In this document: positions 1 through 21,684 of the stretch, in pieces
Numbering within the stretch: position 1 is the stretch's first letter
Layout of the letters: each line of letters starts with the position of its first letter
The notes under the pieces: generated by a model
The model's input: only the letters and a program-made list of their open reading frames with translations
Databases searched by the model: none
Told to the model about the DNA's origin: nothing
NCBI RefSeq assembly: GCF_964199755.1
Contig: NC_133900.1
Span: forward strand, 81,059,666-81,123,665
Source of the DNA: Larus michahellis
Taxonomy: Eukaryota; Chordata; Aves; Charadriiformes; Laridae
Direction of reading: 5' to 3'
Length of the DNA stretch: 64,000 bases
Made by a program: the position numbers and the translations under genes

Positions 1-3000
1 CTGTTACTGTGTTGTTTCTAGGGGGCGTGCAAGTAATTAATCTTGTACAATTCTGTGCACTGGTAATGTGAACACTTGGGAAGACTAGAATCTCTTGGAT
101 TAAAAAAAAAATCACAAGAACAAAGAGAGGGAAGAAATCTGTTAAAAGTGCATGGTGCTCAAAGAACAAATTGAGGACTAGAACAAGACTAGATATTAAG
201 CAGTGAGGTAGTTCGTGTATCTTAAAATAGAATTCATTTGAAGCATTTAAAAAAAAAAAACCATGGCAGTTAAATTAAAAAGGAGTTGAAATAGTTTTTC
301 CTCTGTTATATGCCCTTGATACATATTTGTGCTCATATTGCAAACTGTTCATTTTTGTAAGCATTTTAAAAAATCATATTTAGATTAAAAACATTATCAT
401 GCCCTTACATCTCCTAAAGCTATGCTGCTGCTTGATAGAAGCCGAATTTTAAGTTATGCTATTCTGAGTAATTTGAAATCTCACAAATAACATCATTCTA
501 GTTGGAAATCTCATAGTCTCCATGCTGTATATTGTGCTTTGAATGCTTTTTAGGTGAGTATTGCTGTGCAACTTTATCACATATTTTAGAAATATTCTTT
601 AGTGACCAGAATGCCGAATAAGAGTTTGATAAAGATATGTGGTAACACTTGGTTACTACATCTGAAAGTTGTCATTTTATGTATGCTGTTACCGAAGTGA
701 GCATTACCAGGTACTGCAACTTGCTATGCAGCCTCCCTTCGCCTTATGGAAAATAACTGAACTAGTTTTAGTCAAAATGGCAGAAATCTACTTGGTATCA
801 GTAGCTGTGGGCAAAGTGAAGATCATAGTTGAAAACTGGAGAGAAGCAGGTTCTGCATGTTGCCAAAGACAAACAAAGCATATGAATGTAGTGCTTATGT
901 TGGCATTTATTAGACAGGAATTGAGTCCTGTTTCAAAGGGAAGGAAGAAGTACAGTAAAATGTGCATTTTCAGAACTTGTATGGTTGTATTGGCATGGCT
1001 TTGCGTGTGTGCTGATGTAGGAGGAGCGTGTGAAGAGTAGAGCATTCTTGAAAGCAGATGCAGCATGAAGGAAGACAGATAAACCTGTGCAGTGAAGAAA
1101 TTGTGGAGCCCGGGTATCAGTAAGCTACCACGTTAAGGTATGGGGTGCACGCTCACGCTGTTTCAGTTTTAAGTTTGCAGTGGAAAACGCATCGCTAGAA
1201 ACTGCAGGCCAGAGTGAAAGCAGAGATGGTGCAGGGTGGATGGGTAAACTCAGAACTTTTTGGATCGATCTGTGTTGGTGCGCAGTTCAGAGTGGCCTGG
1301 AGTTCAGGTGGAGGGAGCAGCTCCCTGCAGCACCCTCCCCGAGGAGTGGAGCCAGCCTCCCTCGCTCGTACTGAAGCCCTGCAGCTGCAGAGCCTGGAAT
1401 ACTACAACCAGCCTGTGTCATGTTACAGTCTAGGTCTACCTGGACCATCTTATTCAAGTTACTGCACTTAGTGATGACTCTTATTCCTGCATCGTGCATG
1501 AAAATTCTTAGGTGTAGCTGTGAACTGCTGAATTGTTTCTCTTGCTAGTGTTTTTTACTTCTGTTCATGAAAATCACTTGCTATTTGGGTGATGTGCTTA
1601 CTTAAAATGTATATAAATGCTAAACATATGAGGCTTGAATCCTCTCATTTTTAATACATAAAGTCAATGTCTTTACATCATTTCATTGCAATGCTAAGAC
1701 TGATGTCATATAGCTGTTGTCATTATGGTTTATAAGAACTATTGTAGCACTATGGAGTCAGCCATGCTACATACGAATCTAAATATCTTATCAGTGTGGC
1801 CGAGAACATAACTACTCACAATTTCAGTTACTCAAGGTTAGTAGGGTTTATATTTTACTGACCTCTCCTTGCCCTTTACCTATCTTTTTTTTTTTTGCTA
1901 TCTGCATGGAAAAAAGTATAGGTGTGATTATAATTTTTCAGATAGAAAGACAATTCTTCAGTTGCTCCATGATGTTATATAGATTTTTGTATGTAATTGT
2001 TTTGTGAGTCAATGCTGTTTCCACTTTGCTATAAACCTTAAAGATCTTTCAGAAAATTAAAATAACTAAGAGCAATATTCAAACCCCATAATAATAAATG
2101 TCAGAGTTGTCTCCTCTGCTGTACTCTTGAGTAATCTGAACACAAAAAGAGAATTAAATATGCCAATGCAAAGAAATAGATTGTCAAAAATTGGTTTTGG
2201 AAGTGCTTTCGTAAAGCTTCACATTAGAAAGGTAGGAATAAAAAATTTAGAAATTTTTCTGATGCTGTTTTTCTTGATCCTATGTCTTGATCCAACGGCC
2301 CATGTAATTTTAAGGAATTGAGGTTATGCAGTTAGAGATGGGTTAAGCATACAAGTGTGAACTAAGCACTCACCCATTTCCATCCCATTATGCTACAGAC
2401 TTGCTCTCTGTCTTTAAGCAAGTCTTTTGGTTTCTGTAGCTCACAATAGAGAGTTCTGTAGTAAAAATGCTGTGTGTCTCTTTATCTGAATTTATGTTGG
2501 GTATCAATACACTAGTAATGGGATTGCACAAGGTATATAGAGTGCCACAGAATTTAGCACTTTGTTTTCTTCTCCGTAAAATGGGGTTGATACCTGCTTA
2601 TTTTACACGAGTGTCTGTGAGAATTAGTCTGTAAATCCACGGCATTAGCTATTATTAACTTGAGGAGGTGGTGTGATGGGGTAAGTAGGACAATGGGCCA
2701 CAGGCTGAAGACCTGAATTCCATCTTTGAAGCTCTCGCTGACCTATATGCTCTCTGATAAACCTTTGCTTTTTCTGTGCCTTAAACTTTCCATTGTAAAA
2801 TAGTCAGAGCTCACTTGCTGAAAAGCACTGTGATATAAATATCATTACTGTGAAAGTAAAAGCTCTGTGTTTCCGAATAAAAGCTATTGTAGAAAACTAA
2901 ATAGCAGCTTCAGCTGAACATGTAGCAATTGCTTTAATTTTTTTTTTTATATAATTTGTCACTCAGGAAATAGATTAAGTTTTTTATAACTGAAACTTTC

Positions 3001-6000
3001 TCCTCAGGGATATGTTGTCTGTCTGCTTGTTCATGCTGAACTAGTATATTTGTAGAATAACTGTTAAACAATATCTAAATGTAAAGTAGACTCTTAAATA
3101 TATACATAATACCCGAACTCTACAGCTGAACTAAATGTGCATAGCTTTTTCACTAAGTTTTGTTTAGTTTGTGTGTTCATAGTTTGGTCTGATTGTGTGT
3201 GTACGCATATACACATTCATCGTTTTCGCAGGTCTAGTAACTCATGTTAAGGTAGAAGAGCAATTATCAGCTTATTCTTATACGTAGAGTTTGAAAACAG
3301 TTTGAAAATCTTTAAGATTGGAAAGAAATCCAGACTTCCCCAACATCCGTAAGAAAACGTAATCTGGGGGGGAGGGAAAATTCTGCACCTGTAAGGTATC
3401 TGTTGTCTTTCTCATGACATCAAGAAGTAACTTGCAGCCCTATTTAAGCATATTTAAATAGGGAAAATTTATACTTGAAAAGCACGTTCTCCCTTTCTTA
3501 AAAAACATCAAATAATGAAACTTCCAAAATCCTTTTTAAAGAGTTCTGTGACATGAAATAATGTATATTCTAGAAATATTTGTTTAGAGATACTACAGTG
3601 AAATGGTTTTAGATTGAAACTAGTAGACATTGATGAAGAACTGTGATTTAATCCTTTTGTATTTTTCAGTTGTGTTACAGATGTAGTAGTAGAGCACTAT
3701 ACAACAAAACACCAAGCAAACTCAAAAGTGTAAGCACTGAAGCAATTTAATGCATTTTCCTCTACTGGGATTGCACCAGATACACTGAAACATGCATGAT
3801 TTTAATTTTAGCCTTAATGGCATTAGGACAGCTGTATCATCCTGTCCTAATGCGTTCGACTTGCTAATTATCATTTGTATTTTATAGAAGGTTTGGCCTT
3901 TCTCACTCCGCAAGGTCATTTCAATGCTTACAAAACTGAAAGCAATAAACAGCTTGTTTACTGTTTAAAAGAAAGTCAGGTGTCTCTCCATGGAAACCAG
4001 CTTTCATAGAAATCCTGTGAATACCAGAGAATTTTCTTTTCCTGCTTACCAGTAAATGAGAAGTAGAACTGCACGCTGTGCAAGTCTTTATGCAAATGGT
4101 GCTGCTCGTTTATCGCCCTCCCCCCAGTTACTGATTTATAAGAATGAAGTGGTAAGTAGGATTTAGCTGAATTACTACCCACCGATAGAGTATGAAGCTA
4201 CAGGTAAATAATACTTAATAGTTCCGAGGCTTACAAACCCTTTAGAACCTTAAATCATAACCTTAAACTGTAGTGTTGGCTCGTGTTGTCATTGGCCTCT
4301 GCAAAAATAGTCAGATAAACCATTCAAACACTTATGCTTTGTGATTAAAGAGTGTAGAAGCATTACTGAATAAATTGTTGAAATAACTTTGAAACTCAAA
4401 TGTTGGAGTTAAATAACAGGAACTGTACCTGAAATATTTAGTAGCATTTAGAATAAATGCATTTACCTCTTCCAGGGGATCTTGATTCTTTTTTTGTTTA
4501 TTGATGGTGAATTGTCCCTGGTTTTGTAGGACAGGCAGACCTGCAGAACCTTTGCTCACGGCTTCCTTAGATTGCTACTGCGGTTTATTTGAGCATCGTT
4601 TAAGAAGCAGTGACTTCGTGGATGTCCCCTGCCTTCTGTTTGTTTTGTTAGGAGTAAGCACTTACCCTGTAGTATTAGTGATCCTCTTTCAGTAAGAGAC
4701 ATGGTATGCATTCTGTTGCTTGTCTTTTTTCTACTAAACTTTAAACTCTCCTGTCGCACAGTTCCTAAGGAGACCAGTGTTGCATTTGCTGTGATTTAGA
4801 AAAGGTTATCCATGCATAGGCTTCGGTCAGTTATGGCTTGTTTTGAAGTGGTGTTTGCAGCTTAAATTCTTCCTTAACATAGATCTTAACTAAGTAAAAC
4901 ACAACTCTTAATTTTTTAATTTATCAGCTTGAAGAGCAACAAACTAACTACTCTTAATGTGTCATCTGATCCAATGCCTTGGTGTATTGCAGCACTGTTG
5001 CTGCCAAGAGCTACTTGTGAAATTTCAAATGTGGTTCGTTCTTAGGTCCTACAGAAGGCTAACTATAAAAAGATCAATTGAGGAACTGAAGAAACCAGTG
5101 AGGAACTAGAGAGTTTTAGATTGATCTTTTCACCCCTTCCCCTTGAAGAAAACTTGCTGCTGCACATGTTGTATTGGGTCTGAATTTATGGTGCAAAATT
5201 TCTGTAATTCAACAACGTATCAAGAGATTAGTTACTGGGTTTCAGCAGTCTTTTGCTCAGGCTTCACTGAGTAACTTCACAGCAGCACCTTGATGGTGAT
5301 CTTAACAATTCTTTCACTTTATTGATATGTTTGAGTTGTAATACATTTGGTATTACCGCTGTTAGCGAGCCCTTAACCTCAAGAGTTGTCAGAAAGATGT
5401 TGGCAGTAGTAAAGTCAGTTTCTATGCTAAGTAAGTATAAATAACAAATAGTAATGAGGCTAAGAATAAGCAGCGTACTGAAAAAGTGGTCTGGAGTCTC
5501 TTTTCTGCCTGCCACAAGTGGGAAAGGCTGTCTTTGCGGTGAGGTGATAAAAGGTGTGGATGAGGCACTGTAGAAGGAAAATGTATTGAAAGCAAAAAGA
5601 CTTATGAGAGGCTAAGGAAAGGAGGAAGAAAGAAGAGATGAATGAAGAAAGAAGAGTCTGTGTGTTGGGGGAGGGATGTGATTGAAGAAGCTGTAGGGTG
5701 CGAGTAAAGTTAGTTAGTAAAACTTTGTCATGCATTACTCAAAAGAGAAGTAATTAGCTTGATGCTTATTTATCACAAAGCGTTTTTAATCTGTGTTTAC
5801 TGGTTATAGTTCATAGCTGCATCGTAAGAATATACACTCTCCACCAAAATATAGCCAGCTACCTTACAGAGAATTAGAACAATCATGTACCAGTGAAGAC
5901 ATGAAACCTGTATTTCTAATTAAAAGTGTCCTCATTCAGAATGCCATTGCTTTAAATGGAATTTGACTAGTTCACACCTTCCACAGAAAGAAAAGAGCTG

Positions 6001-7919
6001 TTTGGAATTTGCGCTGACAGTTACTCAGAAGCTTAAATGTCTCTTGTAAGAGACTGCATCACCAGTGGCATTGGTGCCACAAAGCTAGGTCAAGACTTCA
6101 GCTGAACAACTGTTCTTTGCCACAACCTGGTTTCCACATGATGTGCAGCCTTGTTTAACCTGTGAGATGCTATGGATATAAGGCAAAAGATGAAATCATC
6201 TTTCACAGCTTTGTAATAATACAGTTATCAGTTATGTAATGTGATATATAATAAGTATCTTCTTCAGGTGGTTGTTCAAATTACTTTCTTACAGCTATAT
6301 TCTGCAGTGCTGGTTTTGCATGTTCCCATAAGGACATATTTAATTTTTTTTTTTTTACTGAGAAGTACACTGCAGATTGATGTTACCATGTGAATTGTGT
6401 GGCTCTAGTTATTTTCTGTGCATTTCTCTTTATCCCTTGTAGGTGGATCCAGATGAGTCTCATCCCAGGTTTGTCTCCTCAAATGGTGTTGATGACTGTT
6501 CTAGTTTTCCCTTGAGAATAACTTACTAAATTGTAAAGATGCCTTTCAAAACATGTATACTTTACTAACCTGTTGGTTGGTGCACTTGATCTGCGCTCAT
6601 TTGCATTGTGTCTTGGTTTTGAGGCGATTTGCATCTTCTCTTGACAAATTAAAACAATACTTGCTAGTGTGGACAACCCCATGGTTAGAGCAGCCCAGGG
6701 GCAGTTCTTGCCTACATTGGCTACCGTACTGGTGGTGGAAGCTTACTAATTTCCAGAGGGATTTCGAAATTCGTGACCTGTTTGGATTTTGAGTTCTGGA
6801 TGCTGTTCCTAAATTTCTCAAAGAGAGTAGCAATATTTGCTTGCATCAATTCGGGAATAAACTCAGTTGAGATACTGCAAGCAAGATTTCATTTCGTTTG
6901 TTTTGAAGTAAGAACACGCTCATCATTCTTTGAGGTTTTTAAACTATTACAGGCTGCCTCAGACATTCCTCGACAAAAAAGAATGCTGATGTGAAGTGTT
7001 TGCTGAGGAAATATTACTGCATGCCAGGGTTTGTTTTTTTTTTTTCTTTCTGCTTTTATCAAAGCTGCTGCTTTGAATGCCTGTTTTGCTTGTGTGTGGC
7101 TTTTAAGGGTAAGAGTGAGGGGTGTCTTCTGGAGGCATTGTGATGTTGGAAGAACGTGGGGAATGGCTTGAGTGAGGCTTTCTTGCCTGTGTCTCAGCTC
7201 CAAAAATCTGTTTGATCTAACCTGTACCATAGATAATGCAATGGTTTGATGGGGTAATACCATGAGAGCAAAGCTCTTAAACCAGTTGTCAGAAGATCTG
7301 CTGCAGAGCTGGAAAAAGCAAAGGCTTAGAAATAGGTCAGTAGCAAACTCCAGTGGAACTATAATAAACATTGCTGACTCTGGCTGAGAGCGAAGTCTTC
7401 AAGTTGTTATCTTATCTTGCAATTATGCAAGTCTGTCTTGCTGTGTATTTTTAAGTGCTCATTCTTTGTTTTTTTTTGTCTTGAAACCTCATATCCTGGT
7501 TTAATTTGTTGGGTTTTCTACTGTTTTAAATTGCCAGGCCCCAGCAATTTTTCTGCTATTCTATACACTCACTCATTTCTCTCCATCCATTACATTTAAT
7601 TTTCATCTTTCCTGCACCAACATGATGTAGGATCACTTCAGGAGCAAAGGATCAACAAAATGACTTCAGGAAGTGCATTTTGAGTCTCTGAGTCACGCTT
7701 CCCCAGTGCCAATTTTCTGTCTGAAACATCATTTCTGTTCTGCCTCTCAGACGAGACAGATATTTTTAGATATTTTGGAGCAAAGTTTAAATCTCTTTCC
7801 TTGTGCAAACATCTAAATACTAATTTATGGTTTAATTTTTGGTTCCACAAGTTATTTCTAGTCATGGCTTCCTGAAGCTGTTTTCTATTGCATGGAAAAT
7901 GTATCCGATGCTTATATTG

Positions 7920-7972
7920 GTGCCACTGATAATGGTGGCACATAATTATCACAATGATACCACTGTGATAAT
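7920..7972. repeat. Two adjacent short hairpins
   Basis: Stem 1 pairs GTGCCAC (7920-7926) with GTGGCAC (7935-7941). Stem 2 pairs ATTATCACA (7945-7953) with TGTGATAAT (7964-7972). Both are perfect and separated by three bases. Confidence 0.8.
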
Positions 7973-8025
7973 GATTATTTTCAATGTTGCTTCAGTGCTG
8001 AATAACGGTAGCCCTACTAGCATGC

Positions 8026-8047
8026 ATATATATATATATATATATAA
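8026..8047 (+). repeat. (AT)n microsatellite
   Basis: About eleven uninterrupted AT units within the CFAP97 intron. Confidence 0.9.
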
Positions 8048-8638
8048 AATTTCCTATGCTGATTGTTGGTACCATAGTAACTACAGTAAAAGTGCTTGAG
8101 GATGGAAGTCTGAGCATATTGTGTCAAGGTAGAAGTTCGGCAAGGATACTAGTCGTAGTAGAGAACAGGGGTAATCAGAGCCAAAGTGGGGATCAGGAAT
8201 ACCGACCGTGCAGAAGAAATGACATAAGTGCACATAAGGCTGATTTATATTCTGATTTCTAAGTAACAGAGATATGTGACAGAGATATAACACAAATGCT
8301 TACAGAGCGTCTGTGTGCATATTGCTGATTCTTTTGTATTGCTCAGTTGTTTGCTGCATCTCTCCTGTTCCTCTGGATTGCTGGTCATGGGGAGGAGGGG
8401 ATTCGTTGTGAGAAGGAAGCAGATGGTTTTTAACTAAGGCCCAAATTAGACTTGACTCTTTGTGGTGAAATTTGTGTAAAATCAATTTACTGAGGACAAT
8501 TGGCATCCTTGAAAAAATCTGAAATGCATAAATCTGGAATTCGGATGGGGGGAGAGGTGAAATGTACATTGTTTTTTCAGGTCTGTTAATAAATCCTAAT
8601 AATAGAATGCAAGATTTGTATTTGGTTTGTTTTTCTAA

Positions 8639-17012
<8,374 letters not shown>

Positions 17013-18810
17013 GTGTGGTGTTTGCCTCGCATTCTGAGATGATCCTCAGACTTCTGTTTTTAGTGCTTTTGTAAATTCTATGTGCAAAAAATATTTTATG
17101 CATTGTTCAGTGATTAAGATGCATTGCATATGATATAATTGCTCATAAAATGGTTTTGAGGGAACACTTTTACTTCAGTCAGTGTTTTCCATGACAGGAG
17201 GAACTTAAGAAAGAGAAGGAAATATTTAAACGGACAAGTTTAAATAGAAATCATTAATTATTATTTTATTCTCAAACCGTAAGTGGAATTTGTATACATA
17301 ACGTGGAAGGACAGAGTTGCTGCACTATAGGCACAAGATGTAAAGAAGATCTTGAAAACAATAATACTTAAAAAGGTGGCATTAAACTAAAAAGCATATG
17401 CTTAATTCCAAGATTGTCCTTGTTTTTCATCTTGGCTTTAGGAAGGCCTTCTGAACTTGGTGGGTCATGTTCTTATGACTGAAAGAATCTCCTTTTTTCA
17501 GCAGCATGAAGGGGTGAAAAGCACTTTGCGTATTCCTGCATGGGTAGCTAGAATACCAAGGCTGCAGAAGATGTTACTCTGCCACTCTTGCGCTCCAGGT
17601 GTTGAACACTTGTTTTGTACTCAAGGCTGCATCTCTTCCAGATTTAAAAGCATTTTGGAAGTTGTATTGGGACCTTTGTGTAGGAAAGAAGAATCCGATG
17701 CTATTTGAACGAGAGTAAAGACTGAAGTGAACAACAGTCTCAGATTCACTCTAAACAAGAGTAAGTTTTAATTACTTCTCGAGCTAGAGAATATTAAGCA
17801 AAGGGAATATTTTATGGCCCTGCTTTTGCAGATCCTTGCCCTTCTCGGTGGGGAGATATAAACTTGAGCTGCAGGGAAGTTGAACATCTGTTTTTGAGAG
17901 CAACTACTAACAGGATTAAAAAAAAAAGAGAGAGAAAACAGAAAATCTTGTTTTGCTGCTTAACCTATTAACAAATACCAGATATTTGTAGTAATGTCAA
18001 ATAAGCTTCAGTAGCAACATCCCATTTAACACGGGGAGCAAAATTTAATGGAATTGGTAATTGCAAATAGTAAGTGGTATGCTTTATTTCTATACATAAA
18101 GGCAAACTTTCAGTGAGCTTATTTTGTAGGACTGTAGTCTTATAAAGAGCATAAATTGTGATGCCACTATCCATGGATATTGCAGGAACCCTGCTTGCTT
18201 CCCCAGCTTCTTCCCGGGAGTGATACAGGAAATCTCTGTGTATTATGCATAACGAAAATATAAAAAAAGCTGTGTTCAGTACTGCTGGGTCTTAGCCCTA
18301 TGAAAAGGAAAGTTTATTATTCTTTGCGCGTGCTTGCATGGGGGCGTAGGCTTTCAGGTATTCTGCATTGTAACAAACTTTTTACTTGGTCCTGTGTGGT
18401 AGTTTGGCAGAGCTTCTGCACCTGGTGACCTGTGGATCAAATTCAGCTGTTTGACAATGTTTGAACTTTAAACTTTAAGCAGCATTGTGGCAAACAGATT
18501 TTTATTGCAAATATTATTCATTGATAGGGACTGTATGGAATTTTTTGCATAGTGCTGCTGTATTTATTTGTACTATTGTGCTAACTAAAATTATTCACTA
18601 TTTAAAGATTTTTGTCCTTGAATGTGAATATCAGGGTCACAGTTTAAATACTTTTGAATGTTTGTATTTTTTTTTTTGTGAAGGAGTTCACAAAATGGAT
18701 TACTTTTAATCGCTTCATCTTATTTTATTAAACTTTGTTATGGAGGAATGTCAATTTTGTATGTCATTTTTGTAAATCATAAGAAATAAAATATTTAATG
18801 TGAATTGTTT
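17013..18810 (+). other. CFAP97: CFAP97 3' untranslated region
   Basis: AT-rich non-coding sequence after the CFAP97 stop. It ends shortly after a canonical AATAAA at 18785-18790, followed by a TG/T-rich downstream stretch. An upstream ATTAAA at 17381-17386 could give a shorter isoform. The exact 3' end is inferred. Confidence 0.65.
18785..18790 (+). terminator. CFAP97: Polyadenylation signal of CFAP97
   Basis: AATAAA within an A/T-rich context, followed by a TG-rich element (tgtgaattgtttgtcattg) as expected of a cleavage region. It is the first clear canonical hexamer placed like this after the stop. Confidence 0.6.
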
Positions 18811-20318
18811 GTCATTGCAGTGGCTTCTTTCAGAATATTATAACTGGTATTAAAGTGCAAAGGAGGTCATGGGAGAAGTGTTTTGTGCTACATGTCGTGG
18901 AGGAAAATGCAAAGAATTAGTTTATTCATTGATACCCTTTACCTGTTTAGTGACTCTGGTGTGGGTTTTTTAAAATAAGCCATATTGACACGTCTTCATT
19001 AAGTTAGATAATCTCATCAAGATTTTTATAGCAAAAAATCATGTTTCTAATAGGCTTGTATTTTGTATTTTTTGTAAGCTGCCACTTTATGTTCTCTTCT
19101 ACTTTTTTTTTTTTTTCCCCCTCTCCAGAAGATCTCTTTGAAAGAAAAGCGCAAGCCGCTCTGTTTCCTCCTTAAAGTGAACTGCCACGCTGGTTTGACG
19201 CACGGTTTCAGGTAGGAGCCAGTCTCTCCGCTGAAGTGACAGGATTGCCAGTTTGGGTGACAGCACTGCCATTATTGATCTCACCACTGTGAGAAATGGA
19301 CTGTGGTGCCTCTGTCATGTTTTTGTTCTGGAAGTGTCTCTTTCTCGTTGTGGGCTCCGTTTCTTCCAGGGCAGAGTTCTGCTGTGTAGTCTTTATACAA
19401 TACTGAAGGTCTTAAAGACGGGCCTAGTTCAGATCATTGACTATATGAGAAGAACAGGGAGTGATGATACACCCCTGTCTGGACAGGTGACATGTGAGGG
19501 GCATTTTTCCAAGCAGACCATTCATCAGATTGTTTGCAGTCTTTATTGAAGATCCTGAGGCATCTCTGCTGTCATCCTGCTGCCCAGATGAGGGTTTGTC
19601 TGATTGTTCTAAATAAAATGGCTGGCTGGATTTACTCGTTTTCCGTGATGTCTGTGGACTTTACATTGGACTGTATTTTCCTGATTGTCATCTAATGAGT
19701 TTCAGGGTAAACCTCTGTTAGAACCCTGAGACGCTCTGTTCTAACGCATCACCAATTATGTTTTTGTCCCAGTGCTTTTCCTTGTTCTTCATGGTCAACA
19801 GACAAAACTAACTTCCTGCCTTCCCAACCTGGGCAGCTCACGGAGTCATCTGGCAGATGAGAGCTTGTGGCTTTCCCTGGAGCACAGTCTGCACATCAGT
19901 GTGATGGAGATGACAGCAATGACTTGCATCAAGCCTTCTGGCTGTGCAGTCGTGACAGTCATATGCAGGTGATGATGAATACACAGCGATAAATCAACAA
20001 GACAAATGGTGAGGCAGAAGAAAAGGTACCCAAGTGGTGTATCTTATGAACCCAGTACACCGAGTACATCTTTGTGGTGTTTACCTGCTGAAAAGCTTGA
20101 GCAAAATAGTGGATGAACCATGTCATTGTCGCCTGATGAATGAGGAAATACAGAGCTGCATATGGAACCATCTTCCAGGACTGAGATTATGTTGAGGTCA
20201 TCCTGTTTCAGATTTTGGCAGGGATTGCTAATGCCTGTGATACAAATCTGATTTGTCTTCAGGATGCATAGTTCTAATACCTTGGTCAAGAAAACTTTGC
20301 TAAGTGTTTCTTGGTAAC

Positions 20319-20340
20319 TCTCCTCTTGGCCAAGAGGAGA
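20319..20340. repeat. 22-nt perfect palindrome
   Basis: The half-site TCTCCTCTTGG is followed immediately by its exact reverse complement with no spacer. The centre reads TTGGCCAA. The next flanking bases do not pair. Confidence 0.9.
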
Positions 20341-21656
20341 CAGGATTTCTCAACACTGATCCTTGTAGCTGTCACATGCGGTTTCAGGACCACGTGTGTT
20401 ACTCACTACAGAGTCCTAAAATGTTCTCCATGATTTTTGTTCTCGGTTCTGATTGTTTGCAAAAATCATAATTCTCTCCACTATATTATCTGTGGTCAGA
20501 GCTTGGAACAAAAATAACAGGTCTCAGTTCTCTCCACACAGGGGCTCTTGGGACTAGAACATGCTATTGAGAGATTTTTCTGGTTTAAAGTGAGAGGGAC
20601 TTCACAGGGGGAACACAGGTGGCTGAGATTTGCCTCCTGGGGCATGATACTTCTTTCTCTGACATCCTAGGTTGGCTCGTGGGACTCTCCCATCTCCAGC
20701 TGAGATAATCCAACAACAGTGACTGTGGCATCCCTGCAGATGGAGTGTTCTTTTGGGTTTTCAACAACTTAGCAAGGTTTTTTGCTTTTGCTATGCTTCT
20801 CACTGTCTCTTAAGCTCTTCCCTGTGGCTTTTAAAGAACTGATGGCTGCTTCTCCCATGACAGTGTAGAGCAGAGAGTGGAGGTAGGGAAGTTTTGGTCT
20901 GCTGTCATAGATTCTCTCCCTCCTGCTCTCTGCAGTAGGCTACGCTCTGGAGAGACAGGTTTATCTTTCAGACCCACCTGAAGTTCCTAACTTCGTCTCA
21001 CCCAAAAGATCAGTGTACCTCAGTTCCCTCCCTTCCAGAGCTGCGCAGTACAGGATATGCTGCGTGGTAGGTGGGCTTTGTCTTTCTATATTAGTAGGAT
21101 ATATTACCAAGCTATTGCGGGCATGTTTCCCAGTGTTCAAGTGTAAGATATAAGGGAATAACGGGTTTGCCGCAGGCCTTATGCGTGCATAGTCTGTCTG
21201 TGACTAACGTATGAAAAGGTGCAAAAGGATTGGGGCAGTGGGATGAATTCTCTGTGACAACCAGGGTTCACTTAATGGGAGTTCAGAGAGCAATTGGAGA
21301 CTCTCTGCAAAGTCGTCCGTTTTCCAGCTTTGCAGAGCTGATGGCTGGATGTTAGGTTACGCTTTCAGCAGTTGTTACACTGAGTGCCACGGATGCAGTG
21401 CAAGGCTGCTTTCAGGTGACTAGTTATTTCATTGACAGTTTCAAACTCTCACCCCAAGTATCTTTATGGAGAGCATTGCCTGGAATCTGCCACAGGGTGT
21501 GCGTATGCATATGCATGTTCAAGCAGAAAGAAGGAGCTATTTACCTGTAAGTGTTTTCCATATGTATTATTTCACGTAGTGTCTCTTCCCCCAGTGAAAT
21601 TTTTCTGCAGTGATGCTCCTCACTCTTTGTAATAGGCTTTACTCCTTTGGTTTTTG

Positions 21657-21684
21657 CCCCCCCCCCCCCCCCCCTTTTTTTTTT
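21657..21684. repeat. C18-T10 homopolymer tract
   Basis: A run of 18 C followed directly by 10 T. It is prone to slippage and sequencing error, so its length should be treated with caution. Confidence 0.9.

Noticed and set aside
6446-6471. Possible CFAP97 microexon between cttgtag and gtttgt
   Set aside because: To meet the phase-0 exon at 8681 it must end in phase 0, and in that frame it contains TGA.
19253-19549. 98-codon + strand frame followed by AATAAA near 19609
   Set aside because: It looked like a small gene with a poly(A) signal, but there is no recognisable protein family, promoter or splice evidence.
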